Source: an uncultured Alphaproteobacteria bacterium
Lineage (GTDB): Bacteria; Pseudomonadota; Alphaproteobacteria; CAAHEQ01; UBA3637
Assembly: GCA_937888725.1 (NCBI GenBank)
Contig: CALARE010000009.1
Location: 1-64,000 of the forward strand
Length of the DNA stretch: 64,000 nucleotides
Direction: 5' to 3'
A model generated the notes under the pieces. That model was given only the letters and a program-made list of their open reading frames with translations. It had not been told where the DNA came from and did no database searches. Position 1 is the stretch's first letter. Every line of letters starts with the position of its first letter. A program made the position numbers and the translations under genes. Below are positions 32,201 to 41,798 of this stretch, one piece after another.

Positions 32201-35196
32201 TCATATCTTTTTAATAGTCGATGAGATTGTTGAGCCGAGTGTTCCGCTGTTCTGAAATATCTATTTCCAAGGATAATTGAGCTTGCAACGTTGCTCCATA
32301 ACCCAAGTTTTTTTAAATTTTGTACATCTTCGTTGCTTTCAAGCCAATCTCTTCTTAATGAAATACATTCTTCATAAGATTTTCCTAGTTCATTTTTAAA
32401 ATCATAAATTGGATAATTATATTTATTACACTTAGGGGTCGTTTTGCTTGAAGAATAAGGAGAATACCCTTTAAGTACAACATCTAAAGCCTTATTTGTC
32501 ATAGGACAAATATAAATTTCTTTAGGTCTAGTTAAACCGATTTTATTTACATCTAATTTATATGTTTTTGCCGTTGACGGTGTTAAAATTCCAGTGGTAA
32601 TTGTTAAAGCATCCCAAGCTTCTTTCATAATTTGATTTAAAATATCTAAATGAAGATCATTATCTATACTTAAATCAAGAGCATATGACAATAAATTTAT
32701 TATATTTTTATTTTTTTTCTTTTTTGCTACAGGCCAGTTTTCCTGATCTAAAGCTCTGTTTGTTCTTTGAAGAGCTCCCCATTTATTCCAGTTTTCAGGA
32801 TAAGCAACATATCCATTGGCACGAATATAAAAATCTATTAGTATTTTAAGAAAGTCTTTCCATTCATTTAATTCAAAAAATCTATGTATAGTATCTGGTA
32901 CTTTCGTGATTTTGCTAAAATCATAAACTGTTGATAACAATCCTAATGTTTCAACATTATTCGCTTTTTTCGGTCTTCGTAATAGTTCTCTAGCAAACAA
33001 TATTTCTATTAAATTACGACGTCCTTTATCTGCATCAAAAATGGAATCTTTATCTCGATAATAATTATATATCCATCTTAAATCATTGTCGTTAAATTCT
33101 TTTATTATTTGATTTAAGACCTCGTCTTCTTTTGCAAAAGAATCGTGTTTTTGTTCCAATTCTTTAATTGCATTTAATAAAGCAGGAAGTTTTGTCGTTT
33201 CATATAGTTTTTTTAATGCTGCAATATCAGTACTTCCTGATGGTTTTGTTTTTTCTTGTTCTAATAATGAAACAACGTGTAATAAGATACTTCTGAAACT
33301 GTTTCTTTCGGAGTTTTGTTGTAGTTGAACAGCTAACCTAGCAGTTCCCTGTCGGCTATCTGTAAAACATATCATTTTCTGTCCTTTATGAGGATTTTCA
33401 TCCAATTTTTCTCCTGCTTCAGCATAATTTAATAATGTCGGTAAAGCATGACTTAAAACAAATGGTGCACCTTGCATAGGAAGAAATGATTTGATTTGGT
33501 CAATTTCAGGAGTATCACAACAATGGACATATTCATCATCTTCAAAAACATTTATCTTAATTCCATTTTCACAATTGCTAGACAATGAATTATCTGCAGT
33601 ATTCAAATAAACAGAAGAATTATCATCTACATTGTAAATATATGCTGTGTGAGTTTCCAGTTCTACAATATTATTTTCTTCGTCTTCCAATGAAAACTCA
33701 TCAACATTTTGCAACATCGTAGGATATAAGTATTTAGTGCCTGATTTTTTATCTTCACTGATTTTTGCTTCTAAGAAAGGTGTTCCACAATTTGAACAGG
33801 CTTTTACTCTGAAAACAGGAGCACCACATTCACAAGAGCATTGTTCTTTTAAGTAAATTTTTCCGTATTTCCACCCATCTATGTTGTCTTTATGCGTACA
33901 TTTATCATTGCAGCAGGCCCATATACCAGGAAACGTCTTATGGAATAAATGCAAACGAAGTGGCAAAAACGCCTTTTCTTTATTAGGAGTAACGGATAAT
34001 AAATCAAGCCATTCTGCTGCTTCTTCCTTTGAAATTTTAAAAGTCTTACATATTTCTGATAAGGTTCTAGCAACAGAACGTGTCCCATCTTCAGAAATAA
34101 AGAATGATCGTAATTGGCAAGCAAATTTATTGTTTTTTAATTCTTTAATAAGTACATCAGGATCCGTTATAATTTGCAGCTCAGATAATGATTTTGTTTG
34201 ATTATCTGCTGTAATCGTTGGAATTTCATTATGTCCAAAAACAACTTCAATATTTTCTTCATTAACACCTGAAATACTTGATAAAAATTGTTTTAATTGC
34301 TGTTCTGCGTTTATGCTTCCGATAGTAGCAGATGTTGCGATAAACTTAACATCTTGAGCATTTACATCAAATGCATCTAAAACTCTCTTCAGAAGTAATG
34401 ACAACTCTGCAGCTTGTGAACCAATATATGTATGAGCTTCGTCTAGAATAATGTATTTTAACATTCCCTTAGATTTATCAATAATTTGCTTATCATTTGC
34501 TCTAATAAGCATGTACTCTAACATCGTAGTATTGGTAATCAATAATGGTGCAGGAGATAAGCGAAGTCCCTGTCTATCGGTTATTTCTTCCAAGGATTTT
34601 TTTTGTTCGTGATTTGGATTTTCAGTAGGTAATAATCCATTATAAAGACAGAAACGAATTTTACCTTCGTAAGGTTTAGTCCATTCGCTAAAACGTTCTT
34701 TTTGGTTCTGAATTAATGCATTAAGAGGATATATAAATAAAGCCTGGACACCTTCTAAAACGTTTGAGCTACCTTTAGATTGTCTTACCAAATCAGATAT
34801 GATGGGTATCATAAAGCATTCTGTTTTTCCTGAACCTGTACCACTTGAAACAACCAATGAATTATTTGTATTTAATAATGTTTTCCAAGATGTTATTTGG
34901 TGTTCATAAGGGTGCATTGTTTTAGAAAATCTATATTCTGTAGATTTATTTAATACATTAACAAAAGAACGTTCGAGCAGTTTTCCGGACAACTCTTCAA
35001 AAGAATTGCTATCTGTTTTATAACTAAACATTGGTTCAAACACAGGGTCAGAAAGGAATTTTTCATCTTCCAGTGAAAACTTATCTCTTAAAAACTCACG
35101 CAAATTTTGTGGCAATATGGATAAAGTGCTCATAATGGCATCTTTTGATTGCTCTGGTAATATTTTTAAGATTTCACTGTAACTGTTTCTTTTCAT
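29209..35196 (-). CDS. druE: Druantia-type DEAH helicase with DUF1998 (DruE)
   Basis: This 1995-residue protein has a superfamily 2 helicase core: HPYEHQ near 95, Walker A GTGSGKT (119-125), LDEAH near 250, SATIG, and a C-terminal lobe with TMEMGVDIGGI and QRAGRAGRR near 1045. Zinc-type cysteine clusters lie at about 430-475 (CCNDKC, CSCECG, CSNCG), 1340-1375 (CNKCG, CDVCG) and about 1595 (CDCAQSCNKCI). The last belongs to a DUF1998-like region. Size and layout match DruE, the shared gene of Druantia anti-phage systems. With a single large uncharacterised gene upstream, type III (druH-druE) fits best. One base separates it from druH. The mechanism is not established beyond anti-phage activity. 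Related DUF1998 helicases occur in DISARM and Dpd systems, but their partners are absent here. Confidence 0.8.
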   Translation of the reverse strand: MKRNSYSEILKILPEQSKDAIMSTLSILPQNLREFLRDKFSLEDEKFLSDPVFEPMFSYKTDSNSFEELSGKLLERSFVNVLNKSTEYRFSKTMHPYEHQITSWKTLLNTNNSLVVSSGTGSGKTECFMIPIISDLVRQSKGSSNVLEGVQALFIYPLNALIQNQKERFSEWTKPYEGKIRFCLYNGLLPTENPNHEQKKSLEEITDRQGLRLSPAPLLITNTTMLEYMLIRANDKQIIDKSKGMLKYIILDEAHTYIGSQAAELSLLLKRVLDAFDVNAQDVKFIATSATIGSINAEQQLKQFLSSISGVNEENIEVVFGHNEIPTITADNQTKSLSELQIITDPDVLIKELKNNKFACQLRSFFISEDGTRSVARTLSEICKTFKISKEEAAEWLDLLSVTPNKEKAFLPLRLHLFHKTFPGIWACCNDKCTHKDNIDGWKYGKIYLKEQCSCECGAPVFRVKACSNCGTPFLEAKISEDKKSGTKYLYPTMLQNVDEFSLEDEENNIVELETHTAYIYNVDDNSSVYLNTADNSLSSNCENGIKINVFEDDEYVHCCDTPEIDQIKSFLPMQGAPFVLSHALPTLLNYAEAGEKLDENPHKGQKMICFTDSRQGTARLAVQLQQNSERNSFRSILLHVVSLLEQEKTKPSGSTDIAALKKLYETTKLPALLNAIKELEQKHDSFAKEDEVLNQIIKEFNDNDLRWIYNYYRDKDSIFDADKGRRNLIEILFARELLRRPKKANNVETLGLLSTVYDFSKITKVPDTIHRFFELNEWKDFLKILIDFYIRANGYVAYPENWNKWGALQRTNRALDQENWPVAKKKKNKNIINLLSYALDLSIDNDLHLDILNQIMKEAWDALTITTGILTPSTAKTYKLDVNKIGLTRPKEIYICPMTNKALDVVLKGYSPYSSSKTTPKCNKYNYPIYDFKNELGKSYEECISLRRDWLESNEDVQNLKKLGLWSNVASSIILGNRYFRTAEHSAQQSHRLLKRYEDEFKSGAINVLNCSTTMEMGVDIGGITIASMNNVPPHPANYLQRAGRAGRRRETKAISFTLCKDNSHDQYVFNHPKWAFTSKINAPYVDQYSFIVLLRHINSLLLSYFFESIKGQISDATKLNMEWLMLPFKDNKLSKFKRFCKDAIRTNNRVQAAIHSLIKNTHYEHISFDVFVSELSLQIENMQKKWFAEYDAIQEQKKREKDHKISLIAIKNTETRLLHEYLLKEMIGYGILPRYGFPINIVTFDTNNRYSIENQDYRMQKNYGEREDNLFKRRELPSRDICTALREYAPGSDVVIDGLVYKSAGITLNWHIPASETEVKEIQSIRYFWRCNKCGASGTSTRLLDIHCDVCGEEIDRHNIHKYIQPAGFSVDFNAPVNNNVSVQHFVNLCEPLVTAHNDLNNYLGLPYIKYKNDKEGSVIHYSNGGGDGYILCLECGRVVANNEKNRVEFRKSHYRLRSANSFNPNMRNMKVECNHSPYSIVENISLGVEVKTDVLELILSDINGEIVNDKTLAYSLAVAIRSGIAKYMNIETDEIGCGTKEIKLVGSNKKGFSIELFDKNASGYCSSDDIIKNLSRIFKYAKDTLTCDCAQSCNKCILQNDTKYNYKHLDRLLALDFLTDEWISKNTLADNMKIFGDTTVIASASIESLIEDTLSIKELYLLVPQQDDDEDFLNSPLYRLVNRYNSMGIDTILCVDATKISDDVKETLGLLSKYKNVSIKSIPDNLNKNIMAVINNGTGFYAYASLDQDVKKLNPYWGSNVNTSILSGYIDIDKKEFYDVALNSDIKTSFDKMYNISSEVNCSGNLFGQSLLNILSESLNNGISSNIVKITYKDRYIKNPLSCGLFFNFIKAIKNKYANNWKCTEINLLTCENEDNIKYTPGKFYDEWPRSSERKAVLNKLFASIDLKFNIQERNKKYLEHNRILIIELENGDVINLIFDQGFLYWRCAAYNYYENLFPFESSVDFQVQKISIELPSIIGDNYPTRIFYTKN

Positions 35197-35197
35197 G

Positions 35198-38100
35198 TTA
35201 TCCTGCCAATTTTTGGTTTAACATTATAGATATTGCAATTTTATACACTTCTATAAAATAATTTTGGTTAAAATTTATAAAATCTTTTATTGAAAATTTA
35301 ATTAATTCATTAATATTTGATGGGTTTGAATTAAGCTCTTGATAAAAAGAATAAAAAGCACAGACTTGAGGGAAATTAACAACATCTTCTATAAAGTAAT
35401 TAAATTTATTCAATCTAAATAAATGTTTTTCAAGATTACTTAATTCTACCGGGTGTTTTACTTTTATTTCATTGTATACCTTATCAAATGGTAGATATAT
35501 CCAATTATCTTCCTCTAATGAATTTTGTGTTTGTAGTTGATGCATCCAACACATTTCAACAATATTCCCGTATTCGTCAAATACTTGTTTTGTAAAAATT
35601 TCATCACTTAGCTCTTTAATACTTTTTGTATTTGCGATAGAAACATGAGGAACGATATTGCCAAGTATAAGAAAATTGTAAAACTTTGAAAGCAAACCGC
35701 AAAGTGAATAATATACAGCCAATTCTATTTCGGGGAATGTTTCAGACAAGATATTAAATTGCTCATTAATTTGCGATTTTAGAATTTCTTCCATGCCTGG
35801 TATAGAAGAAAATGTTGTTTTAATATAGTTTAAATATTCTTCAATAGCAGGCTCCCAAAGTGAGAATGGGATAGTTGCCGGAACAGATATTACTTCTTCT
35901 TTTATTTTTTGAAGCATAAATCTATCAGATGAAAAATAGATGAGCAATCTGCATAATATTTTTTCATCTGAACATAATATTTGCCAAAGGTTCATAGATG
36001 ATAGTGGAATGTCGTGTGAAACAAAAATTTGCTTCAAACTACTAATATCTTTCCATACATCAGATGAAAAATCTGAAAGGTTTGCAAGTATGATATCTTT
36101 TATTTGTTGTTTATTATCGGCCTCTAAAACAGCTTCTTCAATTTCTTCAAAAGAAGCATCTGAGTAAGAAATTTCATTTTTTAAAATTACTAATTTATAT
36201 AATTCGGTAAGTTCATCTAGACTAGTATCACTATATAGAATTAGAGGTTTGGTGTTTATTTGAGATTTTTTATCAGAAACCAGGATGTAACAATTCTTTT
36301 TTAAATCAATTGGTTCAATACTCCAATATCCTGTACATATTTGGTCCTCCATCTTCTGCTCAAGAATAACAGGTTCACATTCAGGATCGGATAAATTGAT
36401 GGCTTTGACTATTGTGTTTTTGAGCATGTCATTTGTATACATACCAAAATTTGCAGGCGGTATATAAACTGATTGGGTTTCTAGCAACAGATGTGTATCG
36501 TATCTTGAAACATTTATAAATCCCAAATTTTTATTTTCTAACGTTATAGATATTTTGACTTTGTCATCTTCATTTTCGGAATACCCAAATAAATTTTTTA
36601 TATTGTCTTCAAAATCAATTAATTTAATCTCTGTTAATACGTCATTTGTGTATATATGGCGTGTTAAAGACAAATTTTTACTTGTTCGTACTTTTGTACG
36701 TAATTCAAAATGAAGTTTATATTTTGAAGAAGATTTTAAGTTATTAAATATTCTAATTCTTTTGCCCATTAAATGAACTAAAGAAATATTAGAAGAATTT
36801 ATACATTTTTTATTTTCATCAAAAAATGATACTCCAACTGAAGGGTATGGAAGATATATCAGAGATGTACCACCGCTATACCAATATATCTTAAAACATA
36901 CTTTATCTGGTTTTGTTGTTGTAGTTTCAAATTGAAATTCACATCCATCAACTACTGTGCATTTTAATGAATCAGATAATAATGGTTCAATTTTAATGGC
37001 ATTTAAACTATTAAGCTTAATTACTCCATTACCATTTTCCAACGCATTAAAATTTATTGATGAACTGGGTGGTAATATCGTCACGCTAAAAGTTTTAGAA
37101 ATACCACCATGGGTACAATTGATATCAAGATTTCCCGAAAACTTATTGATGTCTACAATGGGGTGTGTTGTATCTTTGTAATAATAATTTATATATCGTG
37201 AAGAAACATCATTTTTTTTAGAAGTCTCATCATAATATATAATTTTTGGAATTCCACGATAAGCAACAAATGGGAAAGTTTTATACGTTATAATATTGCC
37301 TTCTACACAATATTTATTGTTTGAAGGGTTAGATGAATTTAATTGAACAAAAAAGTCATCAAATTCAAAACTTTCTTTGCATTTAATTAATCTGAAGACA
37401 ATATCGTCAATTACAATATCAGTTACATATTCACCTACTGAACTATAATCATTGTTTTTTTCATTATATGCTATAAAGCATTCGCTTTCTCTTAAATACG
37501 CACTTCCATTGTTTTTTAATATTAATAGGCCATCTTCGTTTTCAGTAAATACAAGGGGCCTATTAACATCAATTGATTGAGAAATTGTGATGCTATTTGA
37601 TTGTATTTTATTATCAGCACTGGATAAAAATAATGTTACAGAATTTTTGACATCAAGTCTATCGTCAAATTGTCTTATTTTATACTGTTTTTTTGATCCA
37701 AGTATTAAGTTTACAATAGCAATTGTTGTATTTTCGCTATCTAAGTTATTGATATAAAATGTTTGAGGTAATGTATTTACATCAGTAATTCCAAAATATT
37801 TTGAAAAATATTTAGCCTCTACATTAAATTCAGGAAAAATAAATTGAAATTTTAATTTATTTGAATTTTCTAAATCCAGTATTCTTTCAACTGTTGGGAT
37901 TTTCCCCTGTACTCTCACTCCTGTGGAACGACTTGCTTCTTCTACGAAACCACTCAACATTTTTTCAACAGATGCATCCTCCATAAGAAGAGGAAACTGA
38001 GACTTCCAATCTGGAGCTCGTTGATTTAATATTTGAATTGGATTTTTATACTCTTGTAGCTTATAATCTATTTTTAGCTTGATAATAGTTGTTACTAAAC

Positions 38101-38689
38101 TTGTAATAAGTTCACAAATTTCATCTTTTCTAATGGCTTCAGGAAGTATTTTTTGCAGATTTTTAACATATGCAAATAATTCAGCTCCGTTTGAAGTATG
38201 CTCTGTTGCAAATCTAATTGTATGATGCAGTATTTTTACAACAGGAGAATTTTTGCTTGCTGCTTGTATAAATTTAGAAGGAATACCACCATTTGCTACA
38301 ATTGCACCTAAATATTTTTTACCAGAAACTAAAGTTATGTTATACTTCCAGTACTGTAAAGCTTCTATAATTGCATTGGTTCTTACGTTGGATTGATATA
38401 TTTTTAATTCGTCATTGGAAATAGATGAAAATATGGGATCCCATGACCAAGCACCACCCTTGTATTCACGTTTCCACCATTCAGAAGCATAAAGCACAAA
38501 GCAGCGAGAAAAATACTTATTTTTAAGCAAATCTACGAGCGAATGGTATTGACAGCAATATTTTAGTTTGTTTCTAAGGTCTTCGTATTCTGCTTTGTTC
38601 ATCTGATATGCATAAAGCATCATGCCATTTGGGTAAGGCATATTCCTTTTTTGTAAAAAATCTCTTAAAAATTCATGTAATATTTCCAT
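35198..38689 (-). CDS. druH: Druantia type III DruH-like protein
   Basis: This 1163-residue protein has no recognised domain. The N-terminal 250 residues are helical (LHEFLRDFLQKRNMPYPNGMMLY; YYLAIVANGGIPSKFIQAA-like helices). A long beta-rich middle (about 300-800) reads like repeated sandwich domains, and a helical end follows. DruH of type III Druantia is also a protein of about 1100-1200 residues without a known domain, placed directly before druE, so the call rests on size, position and partner. The start is the ATG at 38689 after AAAGG; the ATG at 38725 lies in the -10 of a promoter with no ribosome site. The two genes have low GC and form one transcript. Confidence 0.7.
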   Translation of the reverse strand: MEILHEFLRDFLQKRNMPYPNGMMLYAYQMNKAEYEDLRNKLKYCCQYHSLVDLLKNKYFSRCFVLYASEWWKREYKGGAWSWDPIFSSISNDELKIYQSNVRTNAIIEALQYWKYNITLVSGKKYLGAIVANGGIPSKFIQAASKNSPVVKILHHTIRFATEHTSNGAELFAYVKNLQKILPEAIRKDEICELITSLVTTIIKLKIDYKLQEYKNPIQILNQRAPDWKSQFPLLMEDASVEKMLSGFVEEASRSTGVRVQGKIPTVERILDLENSNKLKFQFIFPEFNVEAKYFSKYFGITDVNTLPQTFYINNLDSENTTIAIVNLILGSKKQYKIRQFDDRLDVKNSVTLFLSSADNKIQSNSITISQSIDVNRPLVFTENEDGLLILKNNGSAYLRESECFIAYNEKNNDYSSVGEYVTDIVIDDIVFRLIKCKESFEFDDFFVQLNSSNPSNNKYCVEGNIITYKTFPFVAYRGIPKIIYYDETSKKNDVSSRYINYYYKDTTHPIVDINKFSGNLDINCTHGGISKTFSVTILPPSSSINFNALENGNGVIKLNSLNAIKIEPLLSDSLKCTVVDGCEFQFETTTTKPDKVCFKIYWYSGGTSLIYLPYPSVGVSFFDENKKCINSSNISLVHLMGKRIRIFNNLKSSSKYKLHFELRTKVRTSKNLSLTRHIYTNDVLTEIKLIDFEDNIKNLFGYSENEDDKVKISITLENKNLGFINVSRYDTHLLLETQSVYIPPANFGMYTNDMLKNTIVKAINLSDPECEPVILEQKMEDQICTGYWSIEPIDLKKNCYILVSDKKSQINTKPLILYSDTSLDELTELYKLVILKNEISYSDASFEEIEEAVLEADNKQQIKDIILANLSDFSSDVWKDISSLKQIFVSHDIPLSSMNLWQILCSDEKILCRLLIYFSSDRFMLQKIKEEVISVPATIPFSLWEPAIEEYLNYIKTTFSSIPGMEEILKSQINEQFNILSETFPEIELAVYYSLCGLLSKFYNFLILGNIVPHVSIANTKSIKELSDEIFTKQVFDEYGNIVEMCWMHQLQTQNSLEEDNWIYLPFDKVYNEIKVKHPVELSNLEKHLFRLNKFNYFIEDVVNFPQVCAFYSFYQELNSNPSNINELIKFSIKDFINFNQNYFIEVYKIAISIMLNQKLAG

Positions 38690-38720
38690 ATAGGCACCTT
38701 TAATGAATACAATATTGTAT

Positions 38721-38749
38721 TTCATAGCATATTTTTTTTAATTATTCAA
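38721..38749 (-). promoter_or_regulatory. Promoter of druHE
   Basis: On the minus strand, TTGAAT (38744-38749), a 17-bp spacer, TGC and TATGAA (38721-38726). The -10 overlaps an upstream in-frame ATG. Confidence 0.6.
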
Positions 38750-38850
38750 CAAACTTCATTATTAGAAGTGCCAAAAAATGACGTTTGTTCATATGTTTTT
38801 TTGCAAAAATAGTTAAGGTATCTACTTTAAGGAACTTTAATATTTTCTAC

Positions 38851-38870
38851 AACTTACGCACATGGTGTTT
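38851..38870 (+). repeat. 20-bp direct repeat right of druHE
   Basis: AACTTACGCACATGGTGTTT is the second copy of the repeat at 29143. It lies between the divergent druH and mod genes. Confidence 0.8.
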
Positions 38871-38919
38871 GGGGTATATAAAGAGATTTTCATTTTTTTT
38901 GAAAAAAATGACTATTTTC

Positions 38920-38948
38920 TTGCAATTTTAGGTATAAGTCGTTAAAAT
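38920..38948 (+). promoter_or_regulatory. Promoter of the mod operon
   Basis: TTGCAA (38920-38925), a 17-bp spacer and TAAAAT (38943-38948). Confidence 0.6.
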
Positions 38949-38989
38949 GTGACGGATTATAATTTTATGCTGATAAATGAGGTGTTTTC

Positions 38990-41038
38990 ATGGCAGACGA
39001 TATTCAAATTCAAAAAATGGACGGCAAGAGCCTTGATGTGACGGGCGTAAACAAGGAAAAGTTGAAAACGGTTTTTCCTGAGTGTTTTACCGAGGGTAAT
39101 TTGGATATTGATAAACTGTTGTCTTTATGTGGTGAATACATAGACAACGATTTTGAAAAGTATAAATTTGAATGGAAAGGCAAATCTGAATGTTATCGGA
39201 TTACTGGTAAGCGTTCAACCGGGACACTTCGTCCTTGTGTGGAAGAGAGCGTGGATTTTGAAAACACCAATAATCTTTATATTGAAGGCGACAATTTAGA
39301 AGTTTTGAAACTTTTACAAACAGCCTATTATCGCAAAGTCAAAATGATTTATATTGATCCGCCGTATAACACAGGCAATGATTTTGTTTATGAAGATGAT
39401 TTTAAGAACCCGATGGCAAAATATAAAGAAATTACAAGCCAAACAACAAAATCAAATCCCGAAACAATGGGCAGATATCATACCAACTGGTTGAATATGA
39501 TGTATCCTCGCTTGCGTTTAGCCTCTAACTTACTTCGTGATGATGGTGTGATTTTTATCAGCATTGATGATAATGAAGTTACAAATCTTCGTCGTTTATG
39601 CGATGAGGTATTTGGGGAGGAGAATTTTGTAGCTCAATTTATAGTAGCCTCTAATTCAACAAAAAATAATTCAAAATATGTTTCTGTTTCTCATGAGTAT
39701 ATTTTATGTTACTGTAAAAATATCTACTCACTTGGAGATGAGTGGAAAGTAAAAAAGAATAACGTTGATGAATATTACAATCGTGCAATGCAACTTGTTA
39801 AAAGAAATTTATCAGAAGATGAGATTCATAATGAATTATTAGAGTTGGTAAAATATCCAAGATTTTATGATTTAGATCACTATACCTATGCGGATAAAAA
39901 AGGAATATATCAGACAGATAATCCTGGTGGAGTAACCAATGGAAATATGCTTACGGAAGTTATTCATCCTGTAACAGGAAAAGTCTGTGCAAAACCCATT
40001 GGGGGTTGGAGATATAAAGATGAAGAAATCAAAAGATTAGAAAAAGAAGGTTTGTTAGCTTTTGGTAAAGATGAGACAATCGTTCCTAGACCTAAACGAT
40101 ATTTAGGGGATTATATTTATCAAGTTCCTAAATCAACGCTTTTCTTTGACTCTCAATCATCTACAAAATGGTTAAAAGCTAATAATTTGCCTTTTGATTT
40201 TGCAAAGGCAGTTGATTTTATAAAGTATATTTTATCTACCTCATCTAAGGAAGACGATATCATTCTTGACTTTTTCTCAGGCTCTGCAACTACGGCTCAT
40301 GCAGTTATGCAATTAAATGCCGAAGATGGTGGCAAACGTCAATTTATCATGGTGCAATTACCGGAAGTAACCGATGAAAAGTCTGAAGCATTCAAAGCCG
40401 GATATAAAAACATTTGTGAAATAGGTAAAGAGCGTATCCGTCGTGCCGGTGCTAAAATCAAAGCAGAAGATGATTTATGGAAAGAAGTTCCTCTTAATCG
40501 ACTTCCCACACCAGAAGCACAGGCTTGGGTGCCTCCAAATTTAGTTAGAGTAGAAGACTTAAAAGATAGAAAATCACCAATAGAATATGTTGATGAAAGT
40601 AAAAATCCTGATGTTGGCTTTAAAGTATTCAAATTAGATACTTCAAACCTTGTTAAATGGGATGATACTCCTATTGAAGGGGTTGATACAACCGATTTGT
40701 TTAATCGTATGGACGGTATGGTTGAAAGCATTAAAAAAGACCGGACCGAACTTGATGTTGTCTATGAAGTAATGTTAAAACTCGGGATTCCCTTGACATA
40801 TAAAGTCTTTGAAAATGAAGTGAATGGTCGCAAAGTTTACTCTATTGGCGATGATGGGTTGATTTTGGTATGCTTGGATAAATCAAATGGCGGCATTACA
40901 CCGGAAGATATTTCTGCTATGTGCGATTTAACACCGGCTAAAATCGTAGCTGCAGAAGAAGCCTTTAAGGACGATGTCGCTCTTTCAAACGCTTACTACA
41001 TCTCAAAAGACAAAGGCGTGGAAATAGAATTGTTGTAG
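38990..41038 (+). CDS. mod: Type III restriction-modification DNA methyltransferase (Mod)
   Basis: This 682-residue adenine-N6 methyltransferase of the beta class has DPPYNTG at residues 123-129, before the SAM-binding DFFSGSATTAHA near 426, the order typical of Type III Mod. Mod gives the Mod-Res complex its DNA specificity and protects the host by methylating one strand. The stretch for about residues 205-420, including the presumed target-recognition domain, is visibly more AT-rich than the two ends, a sign of domain exchange. No long homopolymer or tandem repeat that would make it phase-variable is visible. GAGG precedes the ATG. It leads an operon with the 41049, res and helicase genes. 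Confidence 0.93.
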   Translation: MADDIQIQKMDGKSLDVTGVNKEKLKTVFPECFTEGNLDIDKLLSLCGEYIDNDFEKYKFEWKGKSECYRITGKRSTGTLRPCVEESVDFENTNNLYIEGDNLEVLKLLQTAYYRKVKMIYIDPPYNTGNDFVYEDDFKNPMAKYKEITSQTTKSNPETMGRYHTNWLNMMYPRLRLASNLLRDDGVIFISIDDNEVTNLRRLCDEVFGEENFVAQFIVASNSTKNNSKYVSVSHEYILCYCKNIYSLGDEWKVKKNNVDEYYNRAMQLVKRNLSEDEIHNELLELVKYPRFYDLDHYTYADKKGIYQTDNPGGVTNGNMLTEVIHPVTGKVCAKPIGGWRYKDEEIKRLEKEGLLAFGKDETIVPRPKRYLGDYIYQVPKSTLFFDSQSSTKWLKANNLPFDFAKAVDFIKYILSTSSKEDDIILDFFSGSATTAHAVMQLNAEDGGKRQFIMVQLPEVTDEKSEAFKAGYKNICEIGKERIRRAGAKIKAEDDLWKEVPLNRLPTPEAQAWVPPNLVRVEDLKDRKSPIEYVDESKNPDVGFKVFKLDTSNLVKWDDTPIEGVDTTDLFNRMDGMVESIKKDRTELDVVYEVMLKLGIPLTYKVFENEVNGRKVYSIGDDGLILVCLDKSNGGITPEDISAMCDLTPAKIVAAEEAFKDDVALSNAYYISKDKGVEIELL

Positions 41039-41048
41039 AGGTGTTGGG

Positions 41049-41771
41049 ATGATTTTTATATTTGAAGAAATAATAACAAAAGGTTTTTGGGATTGGATTG
41101 AAACAATAGCCACAATATTGGGTAATATTGGTCTTTTTATTATTACTTTTTACGTATTCTGGAAACAATATTTTTCAAAAAATATAAAAATAACTTCAAG
41201 CGGAGAACATTCGTCTATTTACTTTGGAAATGCGATTAACTGTACGCTTTTTAACAAGACACTTTCACCTGTTGTTGTTGAAAAAATTGATGTTGTATAT
41301 GATAATAAATATGAAGTAACTATAAAAGATTTTAAAGAAAATCCTCTTGTTCTAGAATATTTTAGATCAGCTTATATTAAAGGGGAAAGATATACTTCAT
41401 TATCTGAAAAATTAAATACTCTTTTTGCAAGAGATGTCTATTATAAAGTCAAAACCCCAGATAAAACTATACTGATAAAAAGTAGAGGAAAAATAAAGAA
41501 GAAAAATAAACTTACGCATATTGCAACATTTACACAACGTTTTGATGATACTGTAATTTCAAAAGGTGTACGCTATGTTTTAATTTATTGGCTAAAAGGA
41601 ACTAAGGAATTTAATAGGGTATTCATTTTAGATAACGGTATGATGGACAAGAATATTGCAAACTTCAATCAATTACCAAGAGAAATTCTTGGCAAACCAA
41701 AAGAAATGTTAAAGTTTTTTAAAGAAACATTCAACAATCCAGATTTAAATATTCGGATTCATGAACTTTAA
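41049..41771 (+). CDS. Membrane-anchored protein inserted between mod and res
   Basis: This 240-residue protein belongs to no family I recognise. One membrane helix lies at about residues 17-38 (WIETIATILGNIGLFIITFYVFW). A basic, beta-rich domain follows (SSGEHSSIYFGNAINCTLFNKTLSPVVVEKIDVVYD), then a basic middle (KSRGKIKKKNK). The layout suggests an inner-membrane anchor with the domain in the cytoplasm. It is markedly more AT-rich than the mod and res ends around it, so it probably entered the operon later. It starts 10 bases after mod. Accessory genes at this position in restriction loci are often defence effectors or inhibitors; that is a guess. Confidence 0.65.
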   Translation: MIFIFEEIITKGFWDWIETIATILGNIGLFIITFYVFWKQYFSKNIKITSSGEHSSIYFGNAINCTLFNKTLSPVVVEKIDVVYDNKYEVTIKDFKENPLVLEYFRSAYIKGERYTSLSEKLNTLFARDVYYKVKTPDKTILIKSRGKIKKKNKLTHIATFTQRFDDTVISKGVRYVLIYWLKGTKEFNRVFILDNGMMDKNIANFNQLPREILGKPKEMLKFFKETFNNPDLNIRIHEL

Positions 41772-41798
41772 TCAGTTTATTGCCAAGTGAGGATATTA

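Noticed and set aside
29209..38689. DISARM, BREX or Dpd system
   Set aside because: A DUF1998-type helicase occurs in some of these, but the required partners (DrmA-C with phospholipase D, PglZ/BrxL, or the Dpd set) are missing. The two-gene arrangement fits Druantia type III better.
38990..41038. Phase-variable mod gene
   Set aside because: No long homopolymer or tandem tetranucleotide tract is visible in or before the gene.
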